From Conexibacter woesei DSM 14684 (GTDB taxonomy: Bacteria > Actinomycetota > Thermoleophilia > Solirubrobacterales > Solirubrobacteraceae): a stretch of 64,000 bases of DNA. Made by a program: the position numbers and the translations under genes. The stretch is taken from NCBI RefSeq assembly GCF_000025265.1, contig NC_013739.1, positions 5,566,001 to 5,630,000 on the forward strand, written 5' to 3'. Every line of letters begins with the position of its first letter. Position 1 is the first letter of the stretch. This document shows positions 53,625-62,631 of this stretch, piece after piece. The notes below the pieces were generated by a model. It worked only from the letters and a program-made list of their open reading frames with translations. It was not told the origin of the DNA and searched no databases.

Positions 53625-55126
53625 GCGAGCGCCTTCGGGAAGAGCGGCTCGATCTTCTCGACCGTTCCCCCCCAGCCCTCGCTCGCGAAGCGCGCACCGT
53701 CGAAGTCCAGCTCGGGCCGGTTCAGCGCGGCGAGCGCCTTGTCAGCGCTCTCGGGGATGTACGGGTGCAGCAGCACCGTCACGACGCGCAGACCCTCGGC
53801 GAGCGTCGCGAGCGTCTCGTCGAGCTGACCGGCCGCCGCGGGATCTCTCGCGAGCTTCCACGGGGCGCGCTCCTCGACATACCTATTGAGTCGCCGCACT
53901 CGCTGCCAGATCGCCTCGAGCGCCTGGCTCGGCTCGGCCTTGTCGAGCAGTGCGGCGACGTCGTCGCAGACGCCGGCGAAGTCGGCCGCGAGCGCGGCGT
54001 CGGTCGCGACCGCGGGCACGACGCCGTCGCGGTAGCGCGCGACCATCGCCAGCGTGCGGCTCGCGAGGTTGCCGTACTCGTTCGCCAGCTCGGATTCGTA
54101 GCGCGACTCGAAGCCCGCCGTCGAGACGGACCCGTCCTGCCCGAAGGAGACCTCGCGCAGGCAGTAGTAACGCAGCGCGTCGGTGCCGAACCTGTCGATC
54201 ACCTCGAACGGGTCGAGCACGTTGCCGAGCGACTTCGACATCTTCTCGCCGTCCATCAGCAGGTAGCCGTGGATCATCTCGCGCCTGGGCAGCGGCAGGT
54301 CGGCCGCCATCAGCATCGCCGGCCAGTAGACCGCGTGGAACTTGAGGATGTCCTTGCCGATCACGTGCAGGTCCGCCGGCCAGAAGCGCTCGGTCAGGTC
54401 CTCGCCCTCACGTGCGAACGAGAGCGCGGTGTAGTAGTTGAGCAGCGCGTCGAACCAGACGTAGAAGACATGCGATGGGTCCCACGTGACCGGCACGCCC
54501 CAGGTGAACTTGCCGCGCGAGAGCGAGACGTCGCGCAGCCCCGATCTGATGAACGCGAGCGCCTCGTTGCGGCGCGTCGGCGGCGCGGCCCAGTCGGGCT
54601 GCTCGGCGTACAGGCGCTCCAGCGGCTCCTGGAAGGTGGAGAGGCGGAAGAACCAGTTCTCCTCCTTCTCGCGGTCGAGCGGGATGTGGTGGATCGGGCA
54701 GGTGTTGCCCTCCGCGATCTCGTTCTCGCCCTTGAAGTCCGCGCAGCGGGGACAGAACCAGCCCTCGTAGGTGCCGAGGTAGGTGTGGCCGTTGTCGTGG
54801 ATCCGCTGCATCACCTCCTGGACCTTCTTCACGTGCCGCGGGTCGGAGGTGCGGATGAAGAAGTCGTTGGAGACGTTGAGCCGCGGCATCATCTCCTCGA
54901 AGCGGGCGGCGTTCCTGTCCGCCAGCTCCTTCGGCGCCAGGCCGAGCCGGTCGGCCGCGAGCGCGACCGGCTCGCCGTGCTCGTCGGTTCCGGTGAGGAA
55001 GAAGACGTCCTCGCCGCGCTGGCGCATGTGCCGCGCGAGCACGTCGGCGGCGATCGTCGTGTACGCATGCCCGAGGTGGGGCTGCGCGTTGACGTAGTAG
55101 ATCGGTGTGGTGACGTAGTAGGGCAC
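53621..55126 (-). CDS. metG: Methionyl-tRNA synthetase
   Basis: 501 residues, class I synthetase: HLGH in QPHLGHAYTTIAADV, zinc-binding CPRCADFKGENEIAEGNTCPIHH, KMSKS in GEKMSKSLGNVL (about 300). It charges tRNA-Met, including the initiator tRNA present in this window. The GTG start has TAGCCT 10 bases upstream and no SD. First gene of a five-gene chain. Confidence 0.96.
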   Translation of the reverse strand: MPYYVTTPIYYVNAQPHLGHAYTTIAADVLARHMRQRGEDVFFLTGTDEHGEPVALAADRLGLAPKELADRNAARFEEMMPRLNVSNDFFIRTSDPRHVKKVQEVMQRIHDNGHTYLGTYEGWFCPRCADFKGENEIAEGNTCPIHHIPLDREKEENWFFRLSTFQEPLERLYAEQPDWAAPPTRRNEALAFIRSGLRDVSLSRGKFTWGVPVTWDPSHVFYVWFDALLNYYTALSFAREGEDLTERFWPADLHVIGKDILKFHAVYWPAMLMAADLPLPRREMIHGYLLMDGEKMSKSLGNVLDPFEVIDRFGTDALRYYCLREVSFGQDGSVSTAGFESRYESELANEYGNLASRTLAMVARYRDGVVPAVATDAALAADFAGVCDDVAALLDKAEPSQALEAIWQRVRRLNRYVEERAPWKLARDPAAAGQLDETLATLAEGLRVVTVLLHPYIPESADKALAALNRPELDFDGARFASEGWGGTVEKIEPLFPKALA

Positions 55127-55181
55127 GCGGCCGAGAAGGCTACCGGCCCGCGGCGGATCCGCCGTGCGCCCCAGCCGGGCG

Positions 55182-55952
55182 CTACTGCGCGACCATCCGC
55201 GCGCGGGCCTTCGCCTCGTCGCGCACGGCCCGCCGGTACTCGCGGTTGAGCATCCCGATCACGTCGATCGAGATCTCCTGCGGGCAGGCGAGCGAGCACT
55301 CGCCGAAGTTCGTGCAGCCGCCGAAGCCCTCCTCGTCCATCTGCCGCACCATCGCGCGGGCGCGCTCGCCGCGCTCGGCCTGGCCCTGCGGCAGCAGGTT
55401 GAGATGGGTGACCTTCGCGCCCGTGAACAGCATCGCCGCGCCGTTGGGGCAGGCCGCGACGCAGGCGCCGCAGCCGATGCAGATCGCCGCGTCCATCGCG
55501 TGCTGCTGCGTCTCGGGGCTGATCGGCATCGAGTTCGGGTCCGGCTGCGGGCCGGTCGTCGTCGAGACGTAGCCGCCGGACTCGATGATGCGGTCGAGCG
55601 CGGACCGGTCGGTCACGAGGTCTCTGAGGACCGGGAACGAGTTGCTGCGGAACGGCTCGACGCGGATCGTCTGGCCGTCCTCGAAGTCGCGCATGTACGT
55701 CTGGCAGGTGGTGACCTGCTGCGGACCGTGCGGGAGACCGTCGATCGTCAGCGAGCAGGCGCCGCAGATGCCCTCGCGGCAGTCGCTGTCGAACGCCAGC
55801 GCGCGGCGACCCTCGCCGATGAGGCGCTCGTTGACCTGGTCGAGCATCTCCAGGAACGACGCCTCGGCGTCGATGTTCTCGGCTCTGATCTTCTCGAAGC
55901 GGCCCTCGGCGCCGGGGTAGTCCTGGCGCCAGACCTCGAGCGTGAAGTTCAC
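55182..55952 (-). CDS. sdhB: Succinate dehydrogenase / fumarate reductase iron-sulfur subunit
   Basis: 256 residues. 2Fe-2S Cys cluster in [17 protein letters not shown] plus a later Cys, 4Fe-4S in [14 protein letters not shown], 3Fe-4S in [14 protein letters not shown]. It passes electrons from the flavin subunit to the membrane haem. GTG 55952 overlaps the sdhA stop (GTGA). Confidence 0.95.
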   Translation of the reverse strand: MNFTLEVWRQDYPGAEGRFEKIRAENIDAEASFLEMLDQVNERLIGEGRRALAFDSDCREGICGACSLTIDGLPHGPQQVTTCQTYMRDFEDGQTIRVEPFRSNSFPVLRDLVTDRSALDRIIESGGYVSTTTGPQPDPNSMPISPETQQHAMDAAICIGCGACVAACPNGAAMLFTGAKVTHLNLLPQGQAERGERARAMVRQMDEEGFGGCTNFGECSLACPQEISIDVIGMLNREYRRAVRDEAKARARMVAQ

Positions 55953-57868
55953 TTGTAGCTCCGGGTCGCGAGCTTGACGTTGTCGAAGGAGAGCTGCTCC
56001 TCGTGGGCGACCGGCATCCCGCCCTCGCCGGTGTACTCCCAGGCGGTGACGGTCGCGAGCCGCTCGTCGTCGCGCAGCGCCTCGCCGTCCTCGGTCTGGT
56101 GCTCCTCGCGGAAGTGGCCGCCGGCCGACTCCTCGCGGCGCAGCGCGTCGAGGCACATCACCTCGGCCAGCTCGATGAAGTCGGCGACGCGCGCCGCCAG
56201 CTCGAGGCTCTGGTTCAGCTCGTCGCTCCTGCCGTCCACCCGCACGTCGCTCCAGAAGTCGTCGCGTATCTGGTGGATGCGGGTGATCGCGTCCGCGAGG
56301 CCCTCGGCGTCGCGCGACATGCCGCACTTGTCGAGCATCACGTCGCCGAGCCGGCGGTGGAAGACCTGCGGCGCGGTCGTGCCGCCGATGTTGATCAGGC
56401 GGTTGATGCGCCCTCTCACCTCGTCGATCGCCTGGTCGAACGCCTCGTGTCTGTCATCGACCCTCAGGTGGCGCTTCGCAAGGTGGTTGGTGACCGTGTG
56501 CGGGGCGATGAAGTAGCCGTCTGCGAGGCACTGCATCATCGCGCTGGCGCCGAGGCGGTTGGCGCCGTGGTCGGAGAAGTTCGCCTCGCCGATCGCGAAC
56601 AGGCCGGGCACCGTCGTCTGCAGCTCGTAGTCGACCCACAGGCCGCCCATCGCGTAGTGCGGCGCCGGGTAGATCATCATCGGCATCTCGTACGGGTTCT
56701 CAGCGGTGATCCGCTGGTACATGTCGAAGAGGTTGCCGTACTTGCCCGCGATCGCCGCTCTGCCGCGCTCGGCGATCGCGTCGCGGAAGTCGAGGTAGAC
56801 GCCGCGGCCCGTGCCGCCGACGCCGAGCCCCTCGTCGCAGACGATCTTCGCCGCGCGCGAGGCGACGTCGCGGGGGACGAGGTTGCCGAACGCCGGGTAG
56901 CGCTCCTCGAGGAAGTAGTAGCGCTCGGCGTCGGGGATGTCGCTCGCTCTGCGCGAGTCTCTCGGCTTGCGCGGGACCCAGACGCGCCCGTCGTTGCGCA
57001 GCGACTCGCTCATCAGCGTGAGCTTGCTCTGGTACTCGCCGCTCTGCGGGATGCAGGTCGGGTGGATCTGCGTGAAGCAGGGGTTGGCCATCAGCGCGCC
57101 GCGCTTGTGCGCGCGCCAGGCGGCCGTCACGTTCGAGCCCATCGCGTTCGTCGACAGGTAGTAGACGTTCGTGTAGCCGCCGGAGGCGAGCACGACCGCG
57201 TCGGCGGCGTGGCGCTCCAGCTCGCCCGTGACGAGGTTGCGCGCGATGATCCCGCGCGCCTCGCCCTCGACGAGCACGACGTCGAGCATCTCGTGGCGGT
57301 TGTAGATGACGGCGTTGCCCGCCGCGACCTGGTGCTGGAGCGCGCTGTAGGCGCCGAGCAGCAGCTGCTGGCCGGTCTGCCCGCGCGAGTAGAAGGTGCG
57401 CTGCACGAGCACTCCGCCGAACGAGCGGGTGGCGAGCGCGCCGCCGTACTCGCGGTTGAACGGCACGCCCTGCGCGACCGCCTGGTCGACGATGTTGGCC
57501 GACAGCTCGGCGAGCCGCCAGACGTTCGCCTCACGGGCGCGGAAGTCGCCGCCCTTCATCGTGTCGACGAACAGGCGGCGGATCGAGTCGCCCTCGTTGG
57601 CGAAGTCCTTCGCGGCGTTGATGCCGCCCTGCGCGGCGATCGAGTGCGCGCGGCGGGCGGAGTCCTGGAAGCAGAACGTCTTCACGCGGTAGCCCTGCGC
57701 GGCGAGCGACGCGGCGGCGCTGGCGCCGGCGAGCCCGGTGCCGATGACGATCACGGTGTGGGCGCCGCGGTTGCGCGGGCCGACGAGCGCGTGCGCGTCG
57801 AGCCACGAGCGCCACTTCTCCTCGATCGGTCCGTCGGGGATCTTGGCGTCGAGCACGATGCTGCTCAT
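55949..57868 (-). CDS. sdhA: Succinate dehydrogenase flavoprotein subunit
   Basis: 639 residues. FAD-binding [24 protein letters not shown] (about 38), the covalent-FAD His in [15 protein letters not shown], substrate-binding [10 protein letters not shown] and C-terminal [17 protein letters not shown]. The length fits the B-type (Gram-positive) enzyme. ATG 57868 overlaps the sdhC stop. It catalyses succinate to fumarate on the cytoplasmic side. Confidence 0.96.
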   Translation of the reverse strand: MSSIVLDAKIPDGPIEEKWRSWLDAHALVGPRNRGAHTVIVIGTGLAGASAAASLAAQGYRVKTFCFQDSARRAHSIAAQGGINAAKDFANEGDSIRRLFVDTMKGGDFRAREANVWRLAELSANIVDQAVAQGVPFNREYGGALATRSFGGVLVQRTFYSRGQTGQQLLLGAYSALQHQVAAGNAVIYNRHEMLDVVLVEGEARGIIARNLVTGELERHAADAVVLASGGYTNVYYLSTNAMGSNVTAAWRAHKRGALMANPCFTQIHPTCIPQSGEYQSKLTLMSESLRNDGRVWVPRKPRDSRRASDIPDAERYYFLEERYPAFGNLVPRDVASRAAKIVCDEGLGVGGTGRGVYLDFRDAIAERGRAAIAGKYGNLFDMYQRITAENPYEMPMMIYPAPHYAMGGLWVDYELQTTVPGLFAIGEANFSDHGANRLGASAMMQCLADGYFIAPHTVTNHLAKRHLRVDDRHEAFDQAIDEVRGRINRLINIGGTTAPQVFHRRLGDVMLDKCGMSRDAEGLADAITRIHQIRDDFWSDVRVDGRSDELNQSLELAARVADFIELAEVMCLDALRREESAGGHFREEHQTEDGEALRDDERLATVTAWEYTGEGGMPVAHEEQLSFDNVKLATRSYK

Positions 57869-58635
57869 CTGGTCACCACCATCGGTGTAGCAGAGGCATG
57901 CGCGCCCTCGTCCGGGGGCGCGTCGAGGATGCCGGTCCAGAACGCGAGCGGGACCGAGATGAAGCCGAGCACGATCACGACGGCGAGGCCGCTGGCGGTG
58001 CGGCGCAGCACGCGGTTGCGCTCCGGGCGGTCGAGCCCGAGCGTCTGCGCCGCGCTCCAGACCGCGTGGCGCAGGTGGAAGCCGAGCGCGCAGACGGCGG
58101 CGACGTAGAGCAGCACGAAGTACCACTTCTGGAACGCCGCGTAGAGGTTGCCGTAGACCTCACCGTGATGGAGCGGCGTGATGTCGATCGTCAGCGTCGT
58201 GAACTGCAGGATGTGGAAGACGATGAAGAACAGCAGCAGCGAGCCGCTGACCATCATCGTCGCGGAGGAGAACGTCCGCCCGATCCGGCGGGCCGGATAG
58301 CCGCCACGCGCCACGCGGCTGCGCGCCCGCAGCTGCACGACGCCGATGATGTGGACGACGATCGCGACGAGCAGCAGGACGCGGATCGCCCACACGATCG
58401 TCGCGTAGGGCAGTATCGGCTCGCCGAAGCTGCGCAGCCAGTCCGAGTAGCCGTCGACCCGCGGCTCGCCGTCACCCGCTCCGTAGAGCGAGTTGAGGTT
58501 GCCGACCATGTGCAGGATCACGTAGCCGATCAGCACGGCGCCGGACACGGCGACGATCACCTTCTTGCCGATCGTCGAGTCCCACAGTTCGCGCAGCCAG
58601 GTGCGCCGCGTGCGTTGTCCAGCGGTTGCGAGCAT
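57865..58635 (-). CDS. sdhC: Succinate dehydrogenase cytochrome b subunit
   Basis: 256 residues with five transmembrane segments, the single-subunit diheme (type B) anchor. Candidate haem His residues are in [28 protein letters not shown] and [11 protein letters not shown]. It anchors SdhAB and reduces quinone. First gene of the sdhCAB operon, GGAG 4 bases before ATG 58635. Confidence 0.9.
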   Translation of the reverse strand: MLATAGQRTRRTWLRELWDSTIGKKVIVAVSGAVLIGYVILHMVGNLNSLYGAGDGEPRVDGYSDWLRSFGEPILPYATIVWAIRVLLLVAIVVHIIGVVQLRARSRVARGGYPARRIGRTFSSATMMVSGSLLLFFIVFHILQFTTLTIDITPLHHGEVYGNLYAAFQKWYFVLLYVAAVCALGFHLRHAVWSAAQTLGLDRPERNRVLRRTASGLAVVIVLGFISVPLAFWTGILDAPPDEGAHASATPMVVTR

Positions 58636-58739
58636 TCTCCAAGAAACGGTAGGGGCGCTGATTCACGGGCCGCGCGCCCGGCCCGTCAGACGCTAGATCG
58701 TCCGACGATCGGACAATAGCGCGTTCGTGGCGGAAGTGA

Positions 58740-59549
58740 CTACTCGGATTCTGTAAGCGCGCGGTAAAGGCTGTTCGCCGGCACGCCGGTCAGCTCCGCG
58801 ACCACGCCGGCGGCGGGTCGTGTCTTCGCGCCGGCCGCCACGAGTCTGCGCAGCGCGGTCAGCGCCGGACCCAGCTCGGGCGCCACCGGCGTCGCCGCGC
58901 CGACGACCAGCACGACCTCGCCGCGCGGCGCGTCGGCCGCATAGCGCGCCGCGAGCTCGCTCGCGCTGCCGCGCACGACCTCCTCGTGCAGCTTCGTCAG
59001 CTCGCGGCAGACCGCCGCCGGGCGCTCGGGGTCCAGCTCGGCGAGCACGCCGAGCGTCGCCGCCAGCCGGTTCGGCGACTCGAACGCGACCAGCGTCTCG
59101 GGCGTCTCGAACGCGTCGCGCAGCTCGCCTCTCTTGCGCGGCAGGAAGCCGACGAAGCGCCAGCGCTCGGCCGGCAGCGCGGAGGCGACGAGCGCGGCGA
59201 GCGCGGCGCTGGGGCCCGGCAGCACCTCGACCGCGAGCCCCGCCGCGACGCACGCCTGCACGAGCAGGAAGCCCGGGTCGGAGACGAGCGGCATGCCGGC
59301 GTCGGAGACGAGCGCGACGTTGGCGCCCGCCTGCATCCGTCTGACCAGCTCGCTGGCGCGCTCGCGCTCGTTGTGCTCGTGGTAGGAGAGCAGCTCCCCG
59401 CCGACGCCGTAGCGGTCGAGCAGCACGCGCGTGCGGCGCGTGTCCTCACAGGCGATCAGGTCGGCTTCGCGCAGCGCCGAGAGGACGCGCAGCGTGACGT
59501 CTTCGAGGTTGCCGATCGGCGTCGGGCAGACGATCAGGCGCCCGGCCAT
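58740..59549 (-). CDS. rsmI: 16S rRNA (cytidine(1402)-2'-O)-methyltransferase
   Basis: 269 residues. RLIVCPTPIGNLEDVTLRVL, ACEDTRRTRVLLDRYG, LVSDAGMPLVSDPGFLLVQ and LPGPSAALAALVASALP mark the RsmI/YraL tetrapyrrole-methylase-like fold. It methylates C1402 with RsmH. Three bases separate its ATG from the ROK kinase stop. Confidence 0.95.
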   Translation of the reverse strand: MAGRLIVCPTPIGNLEDVTLRVLSALREADLIACEDTRRTRVLLDRYGVGGELLSYHEHNERERASELVRRMQAGANVALVSDAGMPLVSDPGFLLVQACVAAGLAVEVLPGPSAALAALVASALPAERWRFVGFLPRKRGELRDAFETPETLVAFESPNRLAATLGVLAELDPERPAAVCRELTKLHEEVVRGSASELAARYAADAPRGEVVLVVGAATPVAPELGPALTALRRLVAAGAKTRPAAGVVAELTGVPANSLYRALTESE

Positions 59550-59552
59550 CGC

Positions 59553-60521
59553 TCAGGTCACGCCCTGGCGGACCGCGTCGAGCGCGAGCGCACCGGCGCC
59601 GACCATCCCCGCCTCGGTGCCGAATCTCGCCGCCACGATGCTGAGGTGGTCGCGCGTCGGCGGCAGCGCGCGGCGCGCCATCTCTCTGCGCGCCGGCTCC
59701 AGCAGCAATTCGCCGGCGGCGATCACCCCGCCGCCGATCACGACGACGTCGGGGTTGAAGATGTTGGCGTAGTTGGCGATCCCGACGCCGAGATTGGTGC
59801 CGATCAGCGCGAGCGTGTCGATCGCCGCCTCGTCGCCGTCGTGCGCCAGCTCCGTGATCAGCGCGCCGGTGATCCCGCGGCCCTCCGCCATCGCGCGGCC
59901 GAGCGCCGAAGCGGGCCGCTCGCCCGCGATCCGCGTGCCCTCGCGCGCGAGCGCGGTGCCGGAGGCGAGCGTCTCCAGGCAGCCGTGGTTGGGGCAGTTG
60001 CCCTGGCAGGGCGGCCCGTCGGCCTGTATCACCATGTGGCCCAGCTCGGCTCCGGCGCCGATCGCGCCGCGATACGGCCGTCCGCCGAGGACCAGCCCGC
60101 CGCCGATGCCGGTCCCGATCGTCAACAGGACCGAGTCGGTCGCGCCCTGCGCGGCGCCGGCGCGATGCTCGGCCAGCGCGGCGAGGTTCCCGTCGTTGTC
60201 GACCTGGACCGGCAGCCCGAGCCGCTCGGCCATCACGTCGCGGAACGCCATGTCCTTGATCGGCAGGTTGACGGCCATCAGCGCCATGCCGTTGCGCTGG
60301 TCGATCAGGCACGGGATGCCGAAGCCGACCGCCACCACCTCGCCCGGCGCGGCGGCTCTCGCCTCCTCCACCCCGGCCACGATCGCGTCGACCAGCTCGC
60401 GCTGATCGAGGCCATGAACGGGGCGGTAGATACGGTTATGGACGTTCAGTCCGTCGTCGAGCACTCCGGCAAGCAGCTTCGTGCCGCCGAGGTCGACGCC
60501 GATAACGCACTCGGCCGACAT
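59553..60521 (-). CDS. ROK-family glucokinase
   Basis: 322 residues. N-terminal phosphate loop IGVDLGGTKLLAGVL, catalytic VDNDGNLAALAEHRAG, TIGTGIGGGLVLGG, ROK zinc site GHMVIQADGPPCQGNCPNHGCLETLAS. It phosphorylates glucose with ATP. ATG 60521 is favoured by TAATAT 7 bases upstream; ATG 60530 lies inside that box. Divergent from the LCP gene. Confidence 0.92.
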   Translation of the reverse strand: MSAECVIGVDLGGTKLLAGVLDDGLNVHNRIYRPVHGLDQRELVDAIVAGVEEARAAAPGEVVAVGFGIPCLIDQRNGMALMAVNLPIKDMAFRDVMAERLGLPVQVDNDGNLAALAEHRAGAAQGATDSVLLTIGTGIGGGLVLGGRPYRGAIGAGAELGHMVIQADGPPCQGNCPNHGCLETLASGTALAREGTRIAGERPASALGRAMAEGRGITGALITELAHDGDEAAIDTLALIGTNLGVGIANYANIFNPDVVVIGGGVIAAGELLLEPARREMARRALPPTRDHLSIVAARFGTEAGMVGAGALALDAVRQGVT

Positions 60522-60543
60522 CGTCGGCATATTAGACCGCCCC

Positions 60544-61788
60544 ATGCCAGAGCACCGCGACGACCCCGACGAACGCGGCGATCAGCCGTCCTACCGCGTC
60601 TACCGCGCGGGCGGCGACCGCTCGGCGAGCCGCTCCGCGAACGAGCCCGCCGGACCCGCGGGCACGCCCGAATACTCCCGCTACCGCTCCAAGCCGCGCA
60701 GCCTGCGCGAGCGGCTGCGGGGCGAGGACGCCGGGCTCGACGGCCTCGCCGCGAGCGGCGGGCGCGGGGACGGGCGCGGCGGCGGACCGGACGGACCGGG
60801 CCGCCGACGGGGACTGCCGCGCCGACGGCGCGGCGGCGGCGGTCGGCGCGGGATCACGCCGGGCCGTGTCGTCAAGTGGATCGTGCTGGCGGTCGGCGCG
60901 TGGCTGGCGCTCTCGCTCGTGCTGTTCCTCGTCAGCGCGCAGATCCAGAAGGGCAAGGTCTCCGACTCGGCGAAGGCGGCGCTGACCGACGCCGGCTACC
61001 CACTCACGTCCGCCAACAACGTGCTGATCCTCGGCTCCGACCAGCGCGAGTCCGGAACGAAGGAGCCGGGCGCGAACACGAGCGGTCCGAGCCGTTCGGA
61101 CACGATCATGCTGTGGCGCGTCGGCGGCGGGAAGTCCGCCCGCCTGTCGATCCCGCGCGACACGATCGTCGACATCCCCGGCCACGGCCTGAACAAGATC
61201 AACGCCGCCTACGCGTTCGGCGGCGCGGCGCTGTCGATCGACACGATCGAGCAGTACCTCGGCGTGCCGATCAACCATCTGATCGAGGTCGACTTCGAGA
61301 ACTTCCCGAAGCTGATCGACGCGCTCGGCGGGATCACCGTCAAGACCGGCCGCGTCTGCTCCGACATCAGCGGCGGCAAGGCGAACGGCGGCTGGTCGCT
61401 GCGGCTCAGAGCCGGCGAGAACAAGCTCGACGGGGAGGACGCACTGGCGCTCGCCCGCACGCGCAAGAACAGCTGCAACCCGGCCGAGGACGACCTCACG
61501 CGCGCGAGACGGCAGCAGGACATCCTCAGCGGGATCAAGGACAAGGTCACCTCGCCGACGACGTTCTTCCGGCTGCCGTGGGTCTCGTGGGCGGCGCCGA
61601 AGGCGATGAAGACCGACATGGGCGGCCCGACGCTGCTCGGCTTCTTCGGTGCGAGCGCGATCGGCGGCACGCCGCCCGTCAGCGTGCTGAGACCGTCCAG
61701 CTTCCAGACGCTGCCCGACGGCGGTTCCGGGCTCGTCGTCTCCGACGCCGACAAGCAGGCGGCCGTGCGCGCCTTCATGGACGGCTGA
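60544..61788 (+). CDS. LytR-CpsA-Psr (LCP) family cell-wall glycopolymer ligase
   Basis: 414 residues. A long Arg/Gly/Asp-rich cytoplasmic N-terminus (about 110 residues) precedes one transmembrane helix (WIVLAVGAWLALSLVLFLVSAQI) and the extracellular LCP domain: NVLILGSDQRESG, RSDTIMLWRV, LSIPRDTIVDIPGHGLNKINAAYAF, VDFENFPKLIDALGGI and DGEDALALARTRKN (conserved Asp and Arg). It attaches teichoic-acid-like or arabinogalactan-type polymers to peptidoglycan. Confidence 0.92.
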   Translation: MPEHRDDPDERGDQPSYRVYRAGGDRSASRSANEPAGPAGTPEYSRYRSKPRSLRERLRGEDAGLDGLAASGGRGDGRGGGPDGPGRRRGLPRRRRGGGGRRGITPGRVVKWIVLAVGAWLALSLVLFLVSAQIQKGKVSDSAKAALTDAGYPLTSANNVLILGSDQRESGTKEPGANTSGPSRSDTIMLWRVGGGKSARLSIPRDTIVDIPGHGLNKINAAYAFGGAALSIDTIEQYLGVPINHLIEVDFENFPKLIDALGGITVKTGRVCSDISGGKANGGWSLRLRAGENKLDGEDALALARTRKNSCNPAEDDLTRARRQQDILSGIKDKVTSPTTFFRLPWVSWAAPKAMKTDMGGPTLLGFFGASAIGGTPPVSVLRPSSFQTLPDGGSGLVVSDADKQAAVRAFMDG

Positions 61789-61792
61789 GGAC

Positions 61793-62323
61793 TCAGACGA
61801 CGGCGAACTGCCAGCGCGCGACGACCGTCCCGCCGACCGACCAGACGACCCTGTAGGGGCCGCGCTGGAATCTCAGCGGCGTGATCGTCGGCGTGCCGGC
61901 GTCGCCGGTGGTCGTGTTGAAGCAGGTGCGGACCGGCTGTCTGCCGCCGCGCTTGACGCACGTGCGGTAGGGCGTCCGCGCCTGTGCGCGGTCGACGAAG
62001 ACGAGGTCGGCGATCGCGCGACCGTCGGGACCGGCGAGCAGCCGGTGGGTCGGCGTCCGCAGCGTGTCGGCCACCTGGCCGACGTAGCGGGCGTCGGCGG
62101 CGTGCGCCGAGGCGGCGGGCAGCAGCAGGCACAGCGCGGCGAGCCCTGCGACGACCCAGGCCGACGCGGCCCTACGACGCGCTGCTGGTGGTGCTGGTGC
62201 TCTTCGCGGCCTTGTCGCCGCCGCTCGACGGCTTCGCGTCGGACGTTCTCGACGCGGTCGAGCCGCTGTCCGAGGTTCTGCTGTCGCTGCTCTTCTTGCC
62301 GTCACCGTTGCTCGTGCCCTCAC
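61793..62323 (-). CDS. Putative secreted protein
   Basis: Up to 176 residues. A hydrophobic signal (AWVVAGLAALCLLLPAASAHA) follows a very basic N-terminus; the mature part of about 105 residues has two Cys (YRTCVKRGGRQPVRTC) and a beta-rich end. No ATG or GTG exists near the signal, so GTG 62323 or 62305 must be used, overlapping fmdB by 134-152 bases in another frame, or a non-standard start is used closer in. Function unknown. Confidence 0.5.
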   Translation of the reverse strand: MRARATVTARRAATAEPRTAARPRRERPTRSRRAAATRPRRAPAPPAARRRAASAWVVAGLAALCLLLPAASAHAADARYVGQVADTLRTPTHRLLAGPDGRAIADLVFVDRAQARTPYRTCVKRGGRQPVRTCFNTTTGDAGTPTITPLRFQRGPYRVVWSVGGTVVARWQFAVV

Positions 62324-62528
62324 CGGCGCTCTTCAGTTCGCGAGCGCGCTTCTTCGTACCGTAATCGGTGTTGTAGAAGCCAGAACCCTTGAAGTGGACG
62401 GCCGGAGCGTGCAGGACCCGCTGAGCTGGCGCGTCGCAGCTCTCGCACGAAGTCAGCGCGTCGTCGGTCATGCGTTGAAGCGTCTCGAACGTGTGCCCGT
62501 TCTCGCAGCGATACTCGTAGATCGGCAT
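62172..62528 (-). CDS. FmdB-family zinc-ribbon protein
   Basis: 118 residues. The N-terminal 60 residues are the FmdB zinc ribbon (YEYRCENGHTFETLQ, CESCDAPAQRVLHAPAVHFKGSGFYNTDYG), the rest is a Ser/Lys/Asp-rich disordered tail. FmdB proteins are of unknown role and are proposed as regulators or RNA-binding factors. A TATACT -10 box (62543-62538) lies 9 bases upstream and a perfect CIRCE operator overlaps the expected -35 region, so it is predicted to be a HrcA-controlled heat-shock gene. Confidence 0.88.
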   Translation of the reverse strand: MPIYEYRCENGHTFETLQRMTDDALTSCESCDAPAQRVLHAPAVHFKGSGFYNTDYGTKKRARELKSAGEGTSNGDGKKSSDSRTSDSGSTASRTSDAKPSSGGDKAAKSTSTTSSAS

Positions 62529-62537
62529 GGTCAGAGC

Positions 62538-62543
62538 AGTATA
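62538..62543 (-). promoter_or_regulatory. -10 box of the fmdB gene
   Basis: TATACT read on the minus strand, 9 bases before ATG 62528, giving a nearly leaderless mRNA; the CIRCE repeat begins 10 bases further upstream. Confidence 0.6.
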
Positions 62544-62552
62544 GGCGGTTCG

Positions 62553-62579
62553 TTGGCACTCTCTCGGCGAGAGTGCCAA
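62553..62579. promoter_or_regulatory. CIRCE element (HrcA operator)
   Basis: TTGGCACTC, 9 bases, GAGTGCCAA: a perfect 9-bp inverted repeat with the 9-base spacer of CIRCE (consensus TTAGCACTC-N9-GAGTGCTAA). The single deviation per arm is compensated in the other. It lies between fmdB (minus) and glyS (plus). Confidence 0.9.
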
Positions 62580-62631
62580 CGACAGCTCGCTCTGCACCGG
62601 TGCACCCGCTGCGGCTAGCATCCGCGTCCGA

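Noticed and set aside
58986-61856. 956-residue plus-strand frame across rsmI, the ROK kinase and the LCP gene
   Set aside because: Antisense or out of frame to three recognised proteins; composition is low complexity.
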